Assembly (NCBI GenBank): GCA_025765615.1
Contig: JAIVFJ010000067.1
Span: 1 to 64,000 of the forward strand
Direction of reading: 5' to 3'
Source of the DNA: Zopfochytrium polystomum
Taxonomy: Eukaryota; Chytridiomycota; Chytridiomycetes; Chytridiales; Chytridiaceae
Length of the DNA stretch: 64,000 bases
Shown: positions 9,894 through 21,702 of the stretch, piece by piece
Numbering within the stretch: the first letter of the stretch is position 1
Layout of the letters: every line of letters begins with the position of its first letter
Translations under genes and position numbers: made by a program
Notes under the pieces: generated by a model
What the model was told of the DNA's origin: nothing
What the model saw: only the letters and a program-made list of their open reading frames with translations
Databases searched by the model: none

Positions 9894-11442
9894 GCCTGCA
9901 CATGCGCCAAGCCATTGCCATCTCAGCCAGGCTTAAATGCAACACTTCACACTTGCTCAACCAAACCATGCCTCAGCCTCAGCAATTGTGGCTGTACCGC
10001 AAGCAACTCTTGTTCCTTTCTCTGGATTTCACCCTCAACGTGCTACAGGAGGGCTTCTGTTTCTTCTTCTTCTCAAATGAACAGTCCCTCTCACTTCTAC
10101 TTCTTTGTGAATGCGTCACATACAGGCATAGCCTCTCTTCCATACATGATCGATTCTGGAGCTGTACCCACAATGATCCCACAATGCGAGCAATTCACTG
10201 AGTACCAACGACTTGAAACTGAACACCATGCCTGTCTAGCAGATGACCATGAATGCCACATTGAAGAAATTGGATCTGTCTCTCTTACCTTTCCTAGTTT
10301 TGATGTGGTACTCCGCAATGTGCTTCATGTCCCATCACTCAAGGAACCGCTTCTCTCTGTGTCACATATCCTCCAAGACCCAGCTGCTGGGATGCTATTT
10401 ACTCAAGATTCTGCCTTCCTTCTTGATATTACTAAACTTGCATCCCAATATGGCATCAAGATTGGCGAACAACGCAATGGCCTTTACTATCGCATCCCAG
10501 TCCAGCACCCAGCTGTGAAAACGACAATTTTAGTTGAGCCCATTGCCTACACATCACCAGCTGCACACAAACTTTGGCCACATCCACCAAGAGCAAGTAC
10601 GCGACACTCTCAAGTCTGGTGATGTCAACAGTGCTCCTGCTCCACCAACAAAAACACCTGAGCCTTGCCTCATTTGCAATATGGCAAAGATGTGCCAGCA
10701 ACACCTCATGGCCAAGCCTTGTTTTGATTTTGCTCTGCTGCAGAGGCTGTGTACTGACCAAACTGGCAAGATCAGTACACAATCTCTTGACCGTTTCAAC
10801 TACTTTGAAGTTATTGTCAACTACACCACAGGCTACACTTGGGTAAACACTGTCACTTGCACAGCAGGCGTCACTCAACGGATAATTGATTGCATTATTT
10901 GAAGAGCAACTTTTCCCCACTTGTCGAACACTATTGGTACAGGCAGACAACCTCGGTCTTAACACTCAGCAATTTGAGGCCTACTGTATCAACCACCAAC
11001 CTCCCATCGCCTTTCAGCCTTCTGTCCCTTATGTCAAGGAGGGTGATGGTGTTGCAGAAAATGCCATCAAGGTAATCACCCACATTGTTTCCTGTCTGCT
11101 GATTGAAGCCCAGCTTCCATGGTTCTTCTGGTCCTAAGCAATATGCCATGCTTCATTTCTGCGCAATTGTGTGCAACACACTCACACTGGTTGAGTTCCA
11201 TTTGAATATTACCAAGGCCGAAAGCCCAACCTACGCCACCTTGGAATTTTTGGCTGCCTCATTGTCACACTCAACAATGAGTATACAGAACCTGCAACTC
11301 ACACAAGACCAAGTTCTCCCCTCGGGCCTCACTTGGACTCTTCTTGGGTTTCGACACAGACAGTGAGTCTATTGCCCTCAGCTATGACTTTGCTGCACAG
11401 ACCATTCTTCAGACATGCCACTATAACTGGCATGTAGCTTGT

Positions 11443-11755
11443 TGTTATGAATCACCCTCTGGAAACCTCTGGAACTTTCTAGAACATTCCTTCATGGAAC
11501 CTTGTGGAACCTTCTGGAACCTTCTTTGCTTTCCTGACTTGTCTTGTTGTCATTGGTATCATTGGTATCATTGTATTACTAATTGATCTTTCAGGAACTT
11601 TCTTTGAGTCTTGACAAGGAAGACTCTCAAAAGGTATAAAAGGGGGATGGGGGACCTGTCCCATCCCTCAAGTGAATTATTGTTTCCAATACAATCATCA
11701 CTCCTCTCAGTTCCTTGTCTGCCATGCCTTGCCTTGTCCTGCCATGTTCCTGACA
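11443..11755 (+). repeat. Solo gypsy LTR with 5-bp target duplication
   Basis: A 313-bp LTR, TGTTATGAATC...TGACA, flanked by CTTGT on both sides (11438-11442 and 11756-11760). It was left by LTR-LTR recombination after insertion into the copia relic. TATAAAA and the heat-shock block (one unit) are retained. Confidence 0.93.
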
Positions 11756-12300
11756 CTTGTGAAGTCCAGTTGGTGCATCTTTGATGTTGACAATGACAGA
11801 TGGTGGAAGTGGTGATTCAATGACAGGTTCTGGTTCAGTGTTGATGGATGCTCCTTTGCAGTCTGCCATTGGAGCTATGCTCTCTTCAGGTTTGTCTTCA
11901 TCTTGGACGAGGATGATCGTCGTTGTCATCATCGTCTTCCATATCTTGGGGAAGAGTTGGGGGTTGATCTGAGGAGTTTGTTGATGATGGTGGCTGTCCC
12001 CCCCTGGAAGCCTGGCGCAGTTGCTGGAGAGTACGAGAGGAGGGAGCACTGTCAGAAGGAGCTTGGATGATCAACAGTAAGAGTCAAGTGGTGGCTTGGC
12101 AGGCTAAAGAAGGAGAGTCATCAGTTTCAGGAAAATCTGTAAAATCATCAGAAAGAGAAGTTAAGAAATCAGAATTAAGAGATTGAAACTTAGCATCGCT
12201 GTGGACAAGGCCAGGAAAGACATCAATCTGGAAGAAACTGGTTCCTGACCCTTTGATAGTTCATTGTTGAGAAACATGGCTTCAACCAATCTCTTGCTGA
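11756..12300. other. Copia linker-like segment, possibly inverted
   Basis: Between integrase and RT remnants. The reverse strand gives the longest open, acidic, Ser/Pro-rich stretches (such as NPQLFPKIWKTMMTTTI near 11950 and DFLTSLSDDFTDFPETDDS near 12140), typical in composition of the variable copia integrase-RT linker. The flanking pol pieces read forward, so a local inversion is possible but unproven. Confidence 0.35.
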
Positions 12301-13429
12301 ACCCTGCCTTTTCTTTTGAGTAGACCCTCAACAGCAAACATTTGAAATCATCTTTGTGTTTGTCAATGACATCAACATCATGGCCAACACCGCAGCTCTC
12401 ATTGCAAAAATTGAGGACGACTTTTGCACTGAGTACAGCTTGTCTCTCAGGGAAACCACTGTCGACCAAGTAATTCGCATCCACCTTGGGCACAACACTG
12501 AAGGTATCTGGATGGGTCTAGACGAATACACCAGGACAATTCTCACTGAAGAGAAAATGTGGGACAACCTGCACATTGCATCAACTCCAATGTCTATCAC
12601 CTTTATGCATGACAAAACATCAATCAAACTCAGCAAGAGCGACTCAGCTGGTATTGATCCACACTCATGAAAATTCATTATCTCACAACACAAACTCAAC
12701 CAGATATCGCATTGGCAACAAATGTGCTCTCCCAGTTCCAACTGAAGTCACACCAGTGCCATTGCAATGCACTCCACTGCCTGCTTTGTTACCTCTGAGG
12801 CACCTGGGACCACAGATTATTCTACAGACAAAGCCACAAACCGCTATGGCTCTTCACAAACAACACCCTTGAACCAGCCGCATATGCTGATGCATCCTGA
12901 GGGCCAACCTAGAGACTGCACATCGCACACTGGATATGTCTTTTCCTCATGGGCGCTGCTGTCTCTTGGGTCTCACGCAAACAACATCGAGTATCGCTAT
13001 CCTCCACAGAAGCAGAATACTACTCACTTTCTGAAGCCTTCCAAGAAGCACAATCGCTCTTAGCCATATTATCAGAGTTGCAACTCTCTGCACAGCAGCC
13101 ACTACCAATCCTTGAGGACAATCAATCTGCAATTGCACTGGTGCTCAACCCTCTCGCACATGCCCGCACAAAACACATTGACATACATGCTCATTTCCTC
13201 TAACAAGTTGTAGCCACTGGAGAGATCACTGCACACTATGTACCAACCAGCAACCAGATCGCAGACATTCTCACAAAACCACTCTCAATGTCTCAGCACC
13301 AGCGACTGTTGTCACTGCTTGGCCTCTGACCACACTCTGACCTTTCAAACACCCTTTCAGTTGAAGCCTCAGACGCTTACGCAAGCTTTGCATAATAGGT
13401 GCTACACTCATGGCCATTGTGCAGGGGGG

Positions 13430-13830
13430 TGTTAGGCGGAACTGACTGGTTAGCAGTAAGAGGCACAAGACAGACTTGAACCTATTGTGACTGTCAGTTA
13501 TTGTTCTCACAATGCCCATGGGAGAGCAGGTCACCACCAATCCTGGGCGCTGGCTGCACTGTTGACAAATACTCTGAGTATTAAGTGGAATGGAAACCTG
13601 GTGTTAACAGTTTTCCTCCTCCTCTGCTCAAGCAGATAATGTAGGAGAGTTTTTTCCCTGTGCTGGTCACACTTGCCTAGGAACTATTATTGCGTGCAAA
13701 TCATCATTTTGTATCAATTATTCATAACAGAGTTTTTCTCTTTCACTCCAAGTTGGGGAGAAGGACCACCCATGAACACACATCTCCACTTCATTCACTC
13801 CTTCCACTCCTCACTCAGAGTAGACTGTTT
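13430..13830 (+). repeat. Copia 3' LTR, with polypurine tract
   Basis: Starts TGTTAGGCGGAACTG immediately after the polypurine run AGGGGGG (13423-13429), which follows the RNase H remnant. This fixes the orientation of the LTR family. It ends GAGTAGACTGTTT at the outer limit of the large inverted repeat. The last bases (ACA) are replaced by arm sequence. Confidence 0.88.
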
Positions 13831-14397
13831 CAAAACAGACCTTCACTTTGCCATAATGGCCAAGAGCTATGGATATGAAAACCAGATGAATTCACTGGGA
13901 TTACCTCGATGAAGAAGACGATGCTGGCACATTGCCTAAAAATTAAATACCTCACTATGTTGTGCGAACCTTTGATCAACTCACCCTTGTTCACCTGATT
14001 GCACAGCAGAATGCTGAAAGAAACCAAAAGGAATTGAAACAGAAACGAAAGACCTAGATTCTGGCCCACACCTACTCCAAATTGGAGAGAAAAAGGGGTG
14101 GCTGTTGTTTTACGACCTCCTTGCTCTGAAGTCTCAGAAAACAAAAGTCTCCTATACTGATGGGTCGGGCTGATGACTCAGAGTTGACAGTAAGATGGAG
14201 GTTGGAGGTGACTGACGTGCCACATTCCTTCAATGCTATAGCTAAAGTCGATTGAAGATCTCATAGACGACGTTTGGGCAAAACCTGTGGCGGGTCGTGG
14301 CAACTCACCACCGCCATAACAAGTCATCGAGTTTCTGCCAATAGGAACATTCAATTTGTCCTGTGACAATTTCACACCATCATCACTGTGACTTGTA
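13831..14397. other. Unidentified arm sequence, outer flank of Tc1
   Basis: Short open stretches on both strands but no recognised domain. The Tc1 element appears to have inserted into this sequence at a TA. The continuation is at 16020-16433. Confidence 0.4.
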
Positions 14398-14499
14398 CAG
14401 TGGGGGGAAAAAAGTCTTCAGATGCCTTGTCAAAACTGCCTTGTCCTCCTGCCGCCACCACCTGATCTGCGGCTCCCACCGCCATCACTGTCCCCAAGA

Positions 14500-15897
14500 T
14501 CACGTTCAAATTCAGCATGGAGAAAACAGCATCACACAAAGCACAATGCTGCAACATGCAAGACAGTTGTCAACATGCATGAGAAGGGATGGAGCATTCC
14601 CAGGATCAGCAACTTCGTTCTGATCAAGCAATCAAGCGCCCATAGTTTCATACAACGTTTTGACAAGACAGGAAGCCTGGTGGATCTCCTGCGCAGTGGA
14701 CGGCCAAAAAAGCTCTCAGCCTACGATCTTGTCAAGAACAGGGCAGGACAGGACAAGGCAGACAAGGAACTGAGAGGAGTGATGATTGTATTGGAAACAA
14801 TAATTCACTTGAGGGATGGGACAGGTCCCCCATCCCCCTTTTATACCTTTTGAGAGTCTTCCTTGTCAAGACTCAAAGAAAGTTCCAGAAAGAGCAATTA
14901 GTAATACAATGATACCAATGATACCAATGACAACAAGACAAGTCAGGAAAGCAAAGAAGGTTCCAGAAGGTTCCACAAGGTTCCATGAAGGAATGTTCTA
15001 GAAGGTTCCAGAGGTTTCCAGTGGGTGATTCATAACAGATCTACGACATCTGGCTCCAGCAACAAAAGGCTCTGCAGAGAATCGTCGTCGTTTGTTACAG
15101 GACATCTCAAACATCATGAATTCAGCCTGATCTCCTCCAGTTTCAACCAGAATCATTTGGAAGTACTTGCACCAGCTTGGAATTCACAGCTGTATTTCAA
15201 AGAAGAGGCCTTTTTTGTTTCTGAAGCATTGAGCAAGACGCCTGGCATTTGCTTGCAAGCATAAGGACTGAACCATCAAGGATTGGGCCAAAGTTATCTG
15301 GACTGACAAGGCAACTTTCGAAACTGGGAAGCAGGGCAAGGTCCGTGTATGGAGGAGAGCTGGGGAAAGCATGATGAAAGAGTGCTTGCAAGGTTCATAC
15401 AAGAGTGGTCAGGAATCTTTCTCAATTTGGGGTTGTTTCATGGGTTCGAACCAGGATGCTTTTTGTTCATCAACGGCAGACTCAACTCATCCAAGTATCT
15501 TGACATTCTGGATGTGAAGTTTGAGGGTTTTCTGGACTATATGGATATAAAAATGGACTACCAACAGGACGTGACTGCCAATATCATCTATCAGCAAGAC
15601 AATGCACCAGCTCACAAAGGAGTGAAAGTGGGGCAATGGTTTCAGAAACGTGGATTGAAAGTTCTGGACTGGCCCGCACAAAGCCCAGATCTAAACCCAA
15701 TCGAGCATCTCTGGGAACACCTGAAACTAACAGTGCAAAAGGATCGCCCCTCAGGAATTCCAGCGTTGAAAAAATCAGTTGCAAGCGCATGGAGCAAATT
15801 CTCCCCTTTGTTTCTTCAACGTTTAGTTGAAAGTATGCCAAGGGGGAATCAAGGCTCTTATCAAAAACAAAGGTGGTTCTACCAAATATTGAGGTAG
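14500..15897 (+). pseudogene. Tc1/mariner transposase remnant (DD34E)
   Basis: Tc1 transposases cut and paste at TA. The helix-turn-helix part lies before the solo LTR (MHEKGWSIPRISNF, SAHSFIQRFDKTGS, then the linker SGRPKKLSAYD, to 14729). The catalytic part follows 15043: WTDKATFETG near 15300 supplies the first Asp, QQDNAPAH near 15595 the second, and DWPAQSPDLNPIEHLWEHLK near 15670-15725 the Glu, with exactly 34 residues between the second Asp and the Glu. The 15349-15897 part is one open frame. The stretch between 15043 and 15349 has several breaks, and the LTR splits the gene, so it is inactive. Confidence 0.9.
14730..15037 (-). repeat. Solo gypsy LTR nested in Tc1, TSD GATCT
   Basis: A 308-bp LTR in reverse orientation, TGTCAAGAACAGGG...GATTCATAACA, flanked by GATCT at 14725-14729 and 15038-15042. 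It proves insertion into the transposase gene followed by LTR-LTR recombination. All this predates the inverted duplication, because the mirror copy is identical. Confidence 0.95.
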
Positions 15898-16019
15898 CTG
15901 CCCCTTGCACACATTTACTGTTCCAAGTTTTTTTTTTGGAAAGTGTGAATAAAAGGGTTTGAACTGGTGCCTTATTTTTAATTTTGTCCAAGTGTCCAAA
16001 GACTTTCTTCCACTGGCTG

Positions 16020-16433
16020 TACAGTGAGAAACAGTCCACCACCACCCAAATATCCAATAATGATGAGATATGCACAGCCATCCACCACTTCACCTATTTT
16101 TGTCTTCTTGGCATTAACCAGGGTGACATCCAAAGACCACAAACCAGAACTTTCAGGTGAACCAAGAACTCCCTGAGCCACCATTTGGAAGGAATCTGTC
16201 ACTTCATCAAAGACGAGATACTCAAGCTTGTTTCCTTCTCAAAGTGATCCATATGCTTGTCCTTCAGAATCGCTATGTCGCGTCGACTTCCAAAGCTCTG
16301 GGAAAAACACTTCACGCAACCACCACCTAAAAACACATCTACACAACTGACCAGACCAAAAGCCAAACGCAAAACAAAGTAACATTTCCATCTGAATCAT
16401 TTCAGGACTTCCACTGACTTGTTTATGCAACAA
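16020..16433 (-). other. Unidentified coding-like fragment next to Tc1
   Basis: On the minus strand there is a partly open reading such as EVTDSFQMVAQGVLGSP, GLWSLDVTLVNAKKTKIGEV and DGCAYLIIIGYLGGGG. It reads like an eroded host or element protein interrupted by Tc1. I do not recognise the family. Confidence 0.35.
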
Positions 16434-17488
16434 GCATCAGCAATGGCTTTGGCACCTTCATCAAATATCAAATTCCCTGCACACAGTTGCAATGTGCAAG
16501 TGGGCAAGCATAAAAAAGGAATAAGAAAAATGAAAAAGAAATGAAGGAAAAAGTCAGTGGTCAGTGCATCAAAATTGCAGAAGGAAGAGAGAAAAAGTTG
16601 ACCAAATCTCCAAATGGTTTGGTTGGGTCATGCAAGTTTCACTCACCTCCAAGAGAGATTGTTTTCAGTGTGGAGTTCACCCTCAGGGCATCAGCAATGG
16701 CTTTGGCACCTACATCACCTATGGCATTCCCTGCACACAGTTGCAATGTGCAAGTGGGCAAGCATGAAAAAGGAATAAGAAAAATGAAAAGGAAATGAAG
16801 GAAAAAGTCAGTGGTCAGTGCATCAAAATTGCAGAAGGAAGGGACAAAGTTGACCAAATCTCCAAATAGTTTGGTTTAGTCATGCAAGTTTCACTCACTT
16901 TCAAGATTGATTGTTTGCAGTGTGGAGTTCACCTTCAGGGCATCAGCAATGGCTTTGGCACCTTCATCAAATATCAAATTCCCTGCACACAGTTGCAATG
17001 TGCAAGTGGGCAAGCATGAAAAAGGAATAAGAAAAATGAAAAAGAAATGAAGGAAAAAGTCAGTGGTCAGTGCATCAAAATTGCAGAAGGAAGAGAGAAA
17101 AAGTTGACCAAATCTCCAAATGGTTTGGTTGGGTCATGCAAGTTTCACTCACCTCCAAGAGAGATTGTTTGCAGTGTGGAGTTCACCCTCAGGGCATCAG
17201 CAATGGCTTTGGCACCTACATCACCTATGGAGTTGTCTGCACACAGTTGCAATGTGCAAGTGGGCAAGCATGAAAAAGGAATAAGAAAAATGAAAAAGAA
17301 ATGAAGGAAAAAGTAAGTGGTCAGTGCATCAAAATTGCAGAAGGAAGGGACAAAGTTGACCAAATCTCCAAATAGATTGGTTCAGTCATGCAAGTTTCAC
17401 TCACCTCCAAGATTGATTGTTTGCAGTGCGGTTATCTTCGTCAGGAGATCAGCAATGGCTTTGGCACCTTCAGCAGCATTGCGATTCA
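16434..17488 (-). pseudogene. Leucine-rich-repeat exon array (five 84-bp exons), left copy
   Basis: Minus-strand exons at 17405-17488, 17153-17236, 16899-16982, 16647-16730 and a truncated 16434-16476. Each full exon is 84 bp (28 codons) with phase-1 GT/AG introns of 168-170 bp that are nearly identical (GTGAGTGAAACTTGCATGAC ... CAACTGTGTGCAG). Each encodes one ribonuclease-inhibitor/NLRC-type LRR, e.g. IGDVGAKAIADALRVNSTL. The array is cut off at both ends, with no start, no other domain and no 3' exon, so it is a gene fragment. What the parent gene did is unknown. LRRs of this class usually form a curved protein-binding scaffold. Confidence 0.8.
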
Positions 17489-17639
17489 CTGCACACAGTT
17501 GCAATGTGCAAGTGGGCAAGCATGAAAAATAAGAAAAATGAAAAAGAAATGAAGGAAAAAGTCAGTGGTCAGTGCATCAAGATTGCAGAAGGAAGGGACA
17601 AAGTTGACCAAAACTCCAAATAGATTGGTTCAGTCATGC

Positions 17640-18400
17640 AAGCTCTCTTTGCCCACACGGGCAGCCTCCTCCCACGGCCCATTTCCCACCCCATCTGTCC
17701 CCTCAAAAAACCGAGAGAAATGTCCGAAATTGTAGTCAGCACCACTTCTGCCTACGTTCCCGTGAAAGTGGCTGTGGTTGGCGCCATCGTCAACAAACGG
17801 CCTACGCCAGCCGGCGTCGCTGGCGCCTGCATTCCCATGAGAGCGGTCATTGCCATTGAAGGGGTCGTGACCGTTTTGGGTTTGTTGCCTCCTCCTTCCT
17901 CATCTCATCTCCGCCACCTCTACGGCCCGCACCATCTCCCAAACACCACTTCACTTCCAGCATCTCGGTGCCGAGCGTCACATAGAATGTCTCTAAACTA
18001 GTCTCCTCAGCGAGCATGAAGACATAGAGCCCAACTTGGCAGTCGAAGTTATTAGAGCAGACTCCTCGCACTGCTACTTTCAAATTGGAGCCAGAGCACG
18101 GGTTGGGGAACGGAACTTCGACGGAATTGAGCGATCGTGTTTCAAAGGTGGTATCTTCAACTTTGATTTCGAGGGAGGGCGCAGCGCTCTCAGCGTATTC
18201 GCCGTCGACGTCGACGCCGTCATCAAGTTCATCGCCGTCGACGCCTTCGTCTTCACCTTCATCGCGTCCGAGTTCGATGATGCGGCCGTCCGAAAAAGTC
18301 ACTTCCTGTGAGTTTGAGGGGGAGGAGGTTAAGTGTGTGTGTGTGTGTGGAGCGATTTGCAGTCACGAAGTCGCACGCTTCTTCTCGTTGTCCACGCACA
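17640..18400. other. GC-rich unidentified coding-like fragments, left arm
   Basis: The base composition is host-like. On the plus strand a Met-initiated stretch from 17720 (MSEIVVSTTSAYVPVKVAVV) looks coding. On the minus strand 17847-18302 is open for 151 residues (acidic run DGDELDDGVDVDGEY, then VPFPNPCSG and CQVGLYVFMLAEET). I cannot tell which strand is coding and recognise neither. Confidence 0.35.
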
Positions 18401-18458
18401 CCCACGCACACCCGCGCACACACGGCACTAGACACACACACAGTCACACACACACAGT

Positions 18459-18500
<42 letters not shown>

Positions 18501-18550
18501 ACACACTCACACACACACGCACGAACGCACGCACGCACAGCACACGCACA
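18400..18550. repeat. CA/GT microsatellite, left arm
   Basis: Impure (CA)n with CGCA and CACT interruptions, core near 18470-18492. The mirror copy is at 32166-32316. Confidence 0.9.
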
Positions 18551-19205
18551 GACCAGACTGGCGGCCACACCGGCCTGCATCAAAGAGGTGATGGTGCTGA
18601 ACGACATCACGTCACAACCAGGGAGCTACAGAAACAATCGAAAATGGAATGTTCCAAACAGAGACATGTCTGTTCAGAGACAAGCTTTTCTCCTTCAGCA
18701 GTTTTAATTGAAGAGAAGAGTCAGTCTGGAGCCCAGTGTTTGGCAGTTGTTTCCCGTCTCCGGAAAACAACCATATTGGGATTTTTGTGTTGACAAAGGG
18801 CGCCACCATCCATCAACTGTTTTTGTCAGGACATAAGTGGAATGGAAAGGCCTTCAGAGAGGCCTGTCTCCGTAAGTGACAGGCAGCGAGGGGACACATC
18901 ACTGGTGACAAACAAAGAACTGTGTGGTTGTTGACAGAAACATTCCGCGTCAGGCAGTTGTTTCCAAGCAAATGCAATTGTGTCCCTGTATTCTTGTCGA
19001 AACGTGTCCACAGCTCGTTGTTTCTGCAGCTCCCCGACGGCGTGGCAACGTTTCCATGACGAGCTGCTCCAGTCGATCCTGCTCTTGGCTGCCGCACGCC
19101 GCCTCGAACTATACACTTTCGACCGTCTGTCGATCCTTCCAGCGCATCCTAGCCATCGAGTCGCTGAAGCTGGACGTCGTCAAATCGCACCACCAGAGCG
19201 GCGAT
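18551..19205. other. Unidentified sequence between microsatellite and LINE 3' end
   Basis: Includes a coding-like plus-strand patch near 19030-19200 (FHDELLQSILLLAAARRLELY in one frame, RILAIESLKLDVVKSHHQSG in another). It may be a frameshifted or intron-split host fragment. Not recognised. Confidence 0.3.
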
Positions 19206-21702
19206 CTAACCCTAACTTTTCACCGGGGGATTTATTCGCTGCCAACCCCGGTGCTCAGCCCCCAAGGGGGCGAGCGACGAGGTGAGGAATCTGCAACTTG
19301 GTATAAAGTTAAACACAGTCTGAGGAAAGGCGAAGAATGTCCAAGTGTGAAACAGCAGGAAGGGACAAAGAGTACCAGGAAGAGGTCAGTGGAAGGGGTG
19401 AAGAGAGCAAAGAAGGGGAAGTAAACCACGAAACAATAGGAAAGGTCCACACAAGGTCACACAAATCTAGGAGGGAAGGACAACAAGGAAAAACAAAGAT
19501 AACATATGAGGTAAACATCAACTGCAACTAAGGACACTCATTCAGATCACCCAGCACCAGCTGCACTGTCCGTCTCAGAGTCGATCCACCCATGTCCGTC
19601 CACCTTTCCGTCCACCCCCCTCACTCTCCTTCTTCTGCCACTTTCTCCTTCATCTCCCGGAACTTAGCGTTGCGCACAGGGTCGTGGGTGGTGATAACAA
19701 CTGCGCGCGCGAGCTTGCGCACACGCGCTGCAGCCTGTCTCTCCTGCACAGTCAGCCTCCAGTCATCCAAACTCCCAGACTCCACCAGCGCATCCGCCTC
19801 CTCCTCCACCGTTGCCTCTGACACATCTGTGAAATTCTTCAGTCCTCCGCACTCAATGCACATGGAAGCTATCCTCCGTGCCAGCCTCATCCCCATCTTC
19901 TTGGACTCAATCCGCATCTTCCTTGAAATCTTGTCCTGGTCTGAAGCGCTGTAAGGCGCCCAGAACACCAGAGTGCGCTACGCCAAGTCCACACAGGAGA
20001 TATTCAGCGCATCCTGCTCAGCCGTCGGTTTGAAGCTCAGGATGTGCTTCTGCGTACACACTTTGCCCCACACTTGGCGCAGTCCTGGTGAAAGGTCACA
20101 GTTCCAGCCAACCACATCAACAAGTGCCTCAGCCACTTCCTGTTGAAGGCTGCCCCAGATCAGATAATCTGACAGGGCACCATATGGGCCAGTACCTCAA
20201 GCGCCCTTGCCACCCCTGTAGGAGATGATTGCGCCTTCAGTTCCTCCAGAGCAACCTTGTGCATCCTCCCTGTGCCCAACTTCTCCACCATGTGTCTGTA
20301 CATCTGAGCAGTTGTGTTGAGAGCATCACATGTGTGGTGCAGTCTGAAAAAATATCTGGCGTTCAGCATCATGTTCCTGTCTGCCACAGGCACCACTCCA
20401 AAGATCGGGTGCAGGGCTGCCTTTGAGCACGTCTTTCCAAGGGAGAGCGCCTGGCGCAAACACTTCTCCTGCAATGTCTGAGCTGAGGCAAGCTGGGTCT
20501 GAGTCAAAGGCCTAAGTGCAAAGCCATACTCCATCATCGGCCTCAGGAAACACATGCACACCCTGTATGAGTTGATGGGCCAAAACCCCCAGCCATTGAA
20601 ACCCTGAGAGGCCAAAAAGGCCAGCATCCTCTCCGTCTTCTTCACTCTCATGGCCGAGGATGCGTCAAAGTCAATGCCGTTGCAAGTGCGCACTAGCCCC
20701 AGCTGGACAGTGGATTCTTCCTGTGGGAGCTCCACTCCATTCATCTTTAGTCGGAGATTCTCCTTGGCGGAGACCAACCACACACTTCTTGGCCGCAAAG
20801 GTCATACCCTGCCTCAGGGACCACTCGTACACCTTATCCAGCATCCTTTGAAGTACAACCGCGTCCTTGGAAAACACAGAAGAGTCGTCGGCAAACAGCA
20901 GAGAGTTCAGGGAGGTGGCACCAAAGGAGAGCATATGGTCTTTGAATGACATGGCGAGGGTCTGAGGCAGGCCGTTGATGGCAACATTGAACAGCATGGG
21001 TGACAGCACAGTCCCTTGGAGAAATCCCCTGGTCACATCAATCCTGTTAGACTTGGCCCCAAGAACCAGCAACTGGCAGACATTAAAGTCAAAGAGCGCT
21101 CTTAAAATAGGCAACAACTGCATCCTTGTGAATTCTGGGCTCTTGTCATTCTTGCCATACCAGATGGAGTCCCAAACCAGGCTCCTGTTTGTGCAATCAT
21201 AAGCAGCCTTGATATCAAGGTAGACCACATGCATCCGGGGGTTCAGGTGCTGGAGCTCATGTAGAGTGTATGCTTGGTCCATGGTGGACTGCTTCTTCCT
21301 GAAACCGCCCTGGGCCTTGTGGATCATGCCTTCAACAACCCGCTCCACTTGAGGTGCAATCACCCGTTCAAAGACCAGTCTCATCCTTGAGCATAGAGAA
21401 ATGGGCCTGTAGTTGGCAACATCAGTGTTTGGCCCCTTCTGCTTGTAGACCAAGGCCACATTGGCCACCGACCACAGAGAGGGAACCACCTGGAGGGAGG
21501 CCACCAACTGGAAAAGTCTGTGCAACACAGGAGCCACTACGTGCGGTGCAATGCACACAAGATCACCAAACAGAGCGTCCTCCCCAGGGGCAAAGCCCCT
21601 GGGGGCAACCCTGCATGCTTCTTCCACATTTACTTGCTTGATCCAGGCAACTTCCGACTTGCGCAGAGGAACCTTGGCAACTGTGACAGCAGAGGCAGCC
21701 AT
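19206..21702 (-). pseudogene. Non-LTR retrotransposon (LINE) 3' half, left copy
   Basis: Minus strand. The RT domain at 21702-20790 has NYRPISLCSRMRLVFERVI, QGGFRKKQSTMDQA, YLDIKAAYDC, GFLQGTVLSPMLFNVAINGL and LLFADDSSVF (catalytic FADD). A frameshift near 20780 leads into 20798-20160 (the post-RT region). A stop and further frame changes follow, and a final open part at 19968-19621 ends in EKVAEEGE. The 3' UTR runs to about 19206 and ends with a GC-rich hairpin (GCCCCCTTGGGGGC), GGTGAAAAG and then TTAGGGTTAG. The endonuclease is absent because the 5' side is replaced by a gypsy LTR at 21703. Not functional. Confidence 0.85.

Larger units (their letters stand above)
9894..13328 (+). pseudogene. 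Decayed Ty1/copia pol (protease, integrase, RT, RNase H remnants)
   Basis: A broken copia-order polyprotein. Protease-like MIDSGAVPTMIP lies at about 10146. The pre-integrase and integrase region is at about 10560-11137, in several frames (CLICNMAKMCQQH, YFEVIVNYTTGYTW, QADNLG, GVAENAIKVITHIV). The RT remnant at about 12356-12670 has FVNDINIMANT where FVDD/YVDD is expected, so a catalytic Asp is lost. RNase H is at about 12949-13328 (STEAEYYSLSEAFQEAQSL, LEDNQSAIAL, HIDIHAHF, QIADILTKPL). A solo gypsy LTR interrupts it at 11443-11755. Most of the RT fingers are missing. Stops and frameshifts are numerous, so it is non-functional. Confidence 0.88.
14398..16019 (+). mobile_element. Tc1-like DNA transposon with nested solo LTR
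   Basis: Bounded by TA duplications (14396-14397 and 16020-16021). Imperfect terminal inverted repeats of about 40 bp share AAAAAAGTCTTC / GAAAGTCTTTGG cores and CAAAA inner ends. Removing the solo LTR and its duplication (313 bp) leaves about 1.31 kb, the normal Tc1 size. The transposase is decayed. Confidence 0.9.

Noticed and set aside
16434..17640. Regularly spaced repeats resembling a CRISPR array
   Set aside because: The units are about 253 bp, have GT/AG borders and encode 28-residue LRRs; this is an exon-intron array in a eukaryote.
18400..18550. Open reading frames of His/Thr or Cys/Val repeats
   Set aside because: They are translations of the CA/GT microsatellite and occur in mirror form in the other arm.
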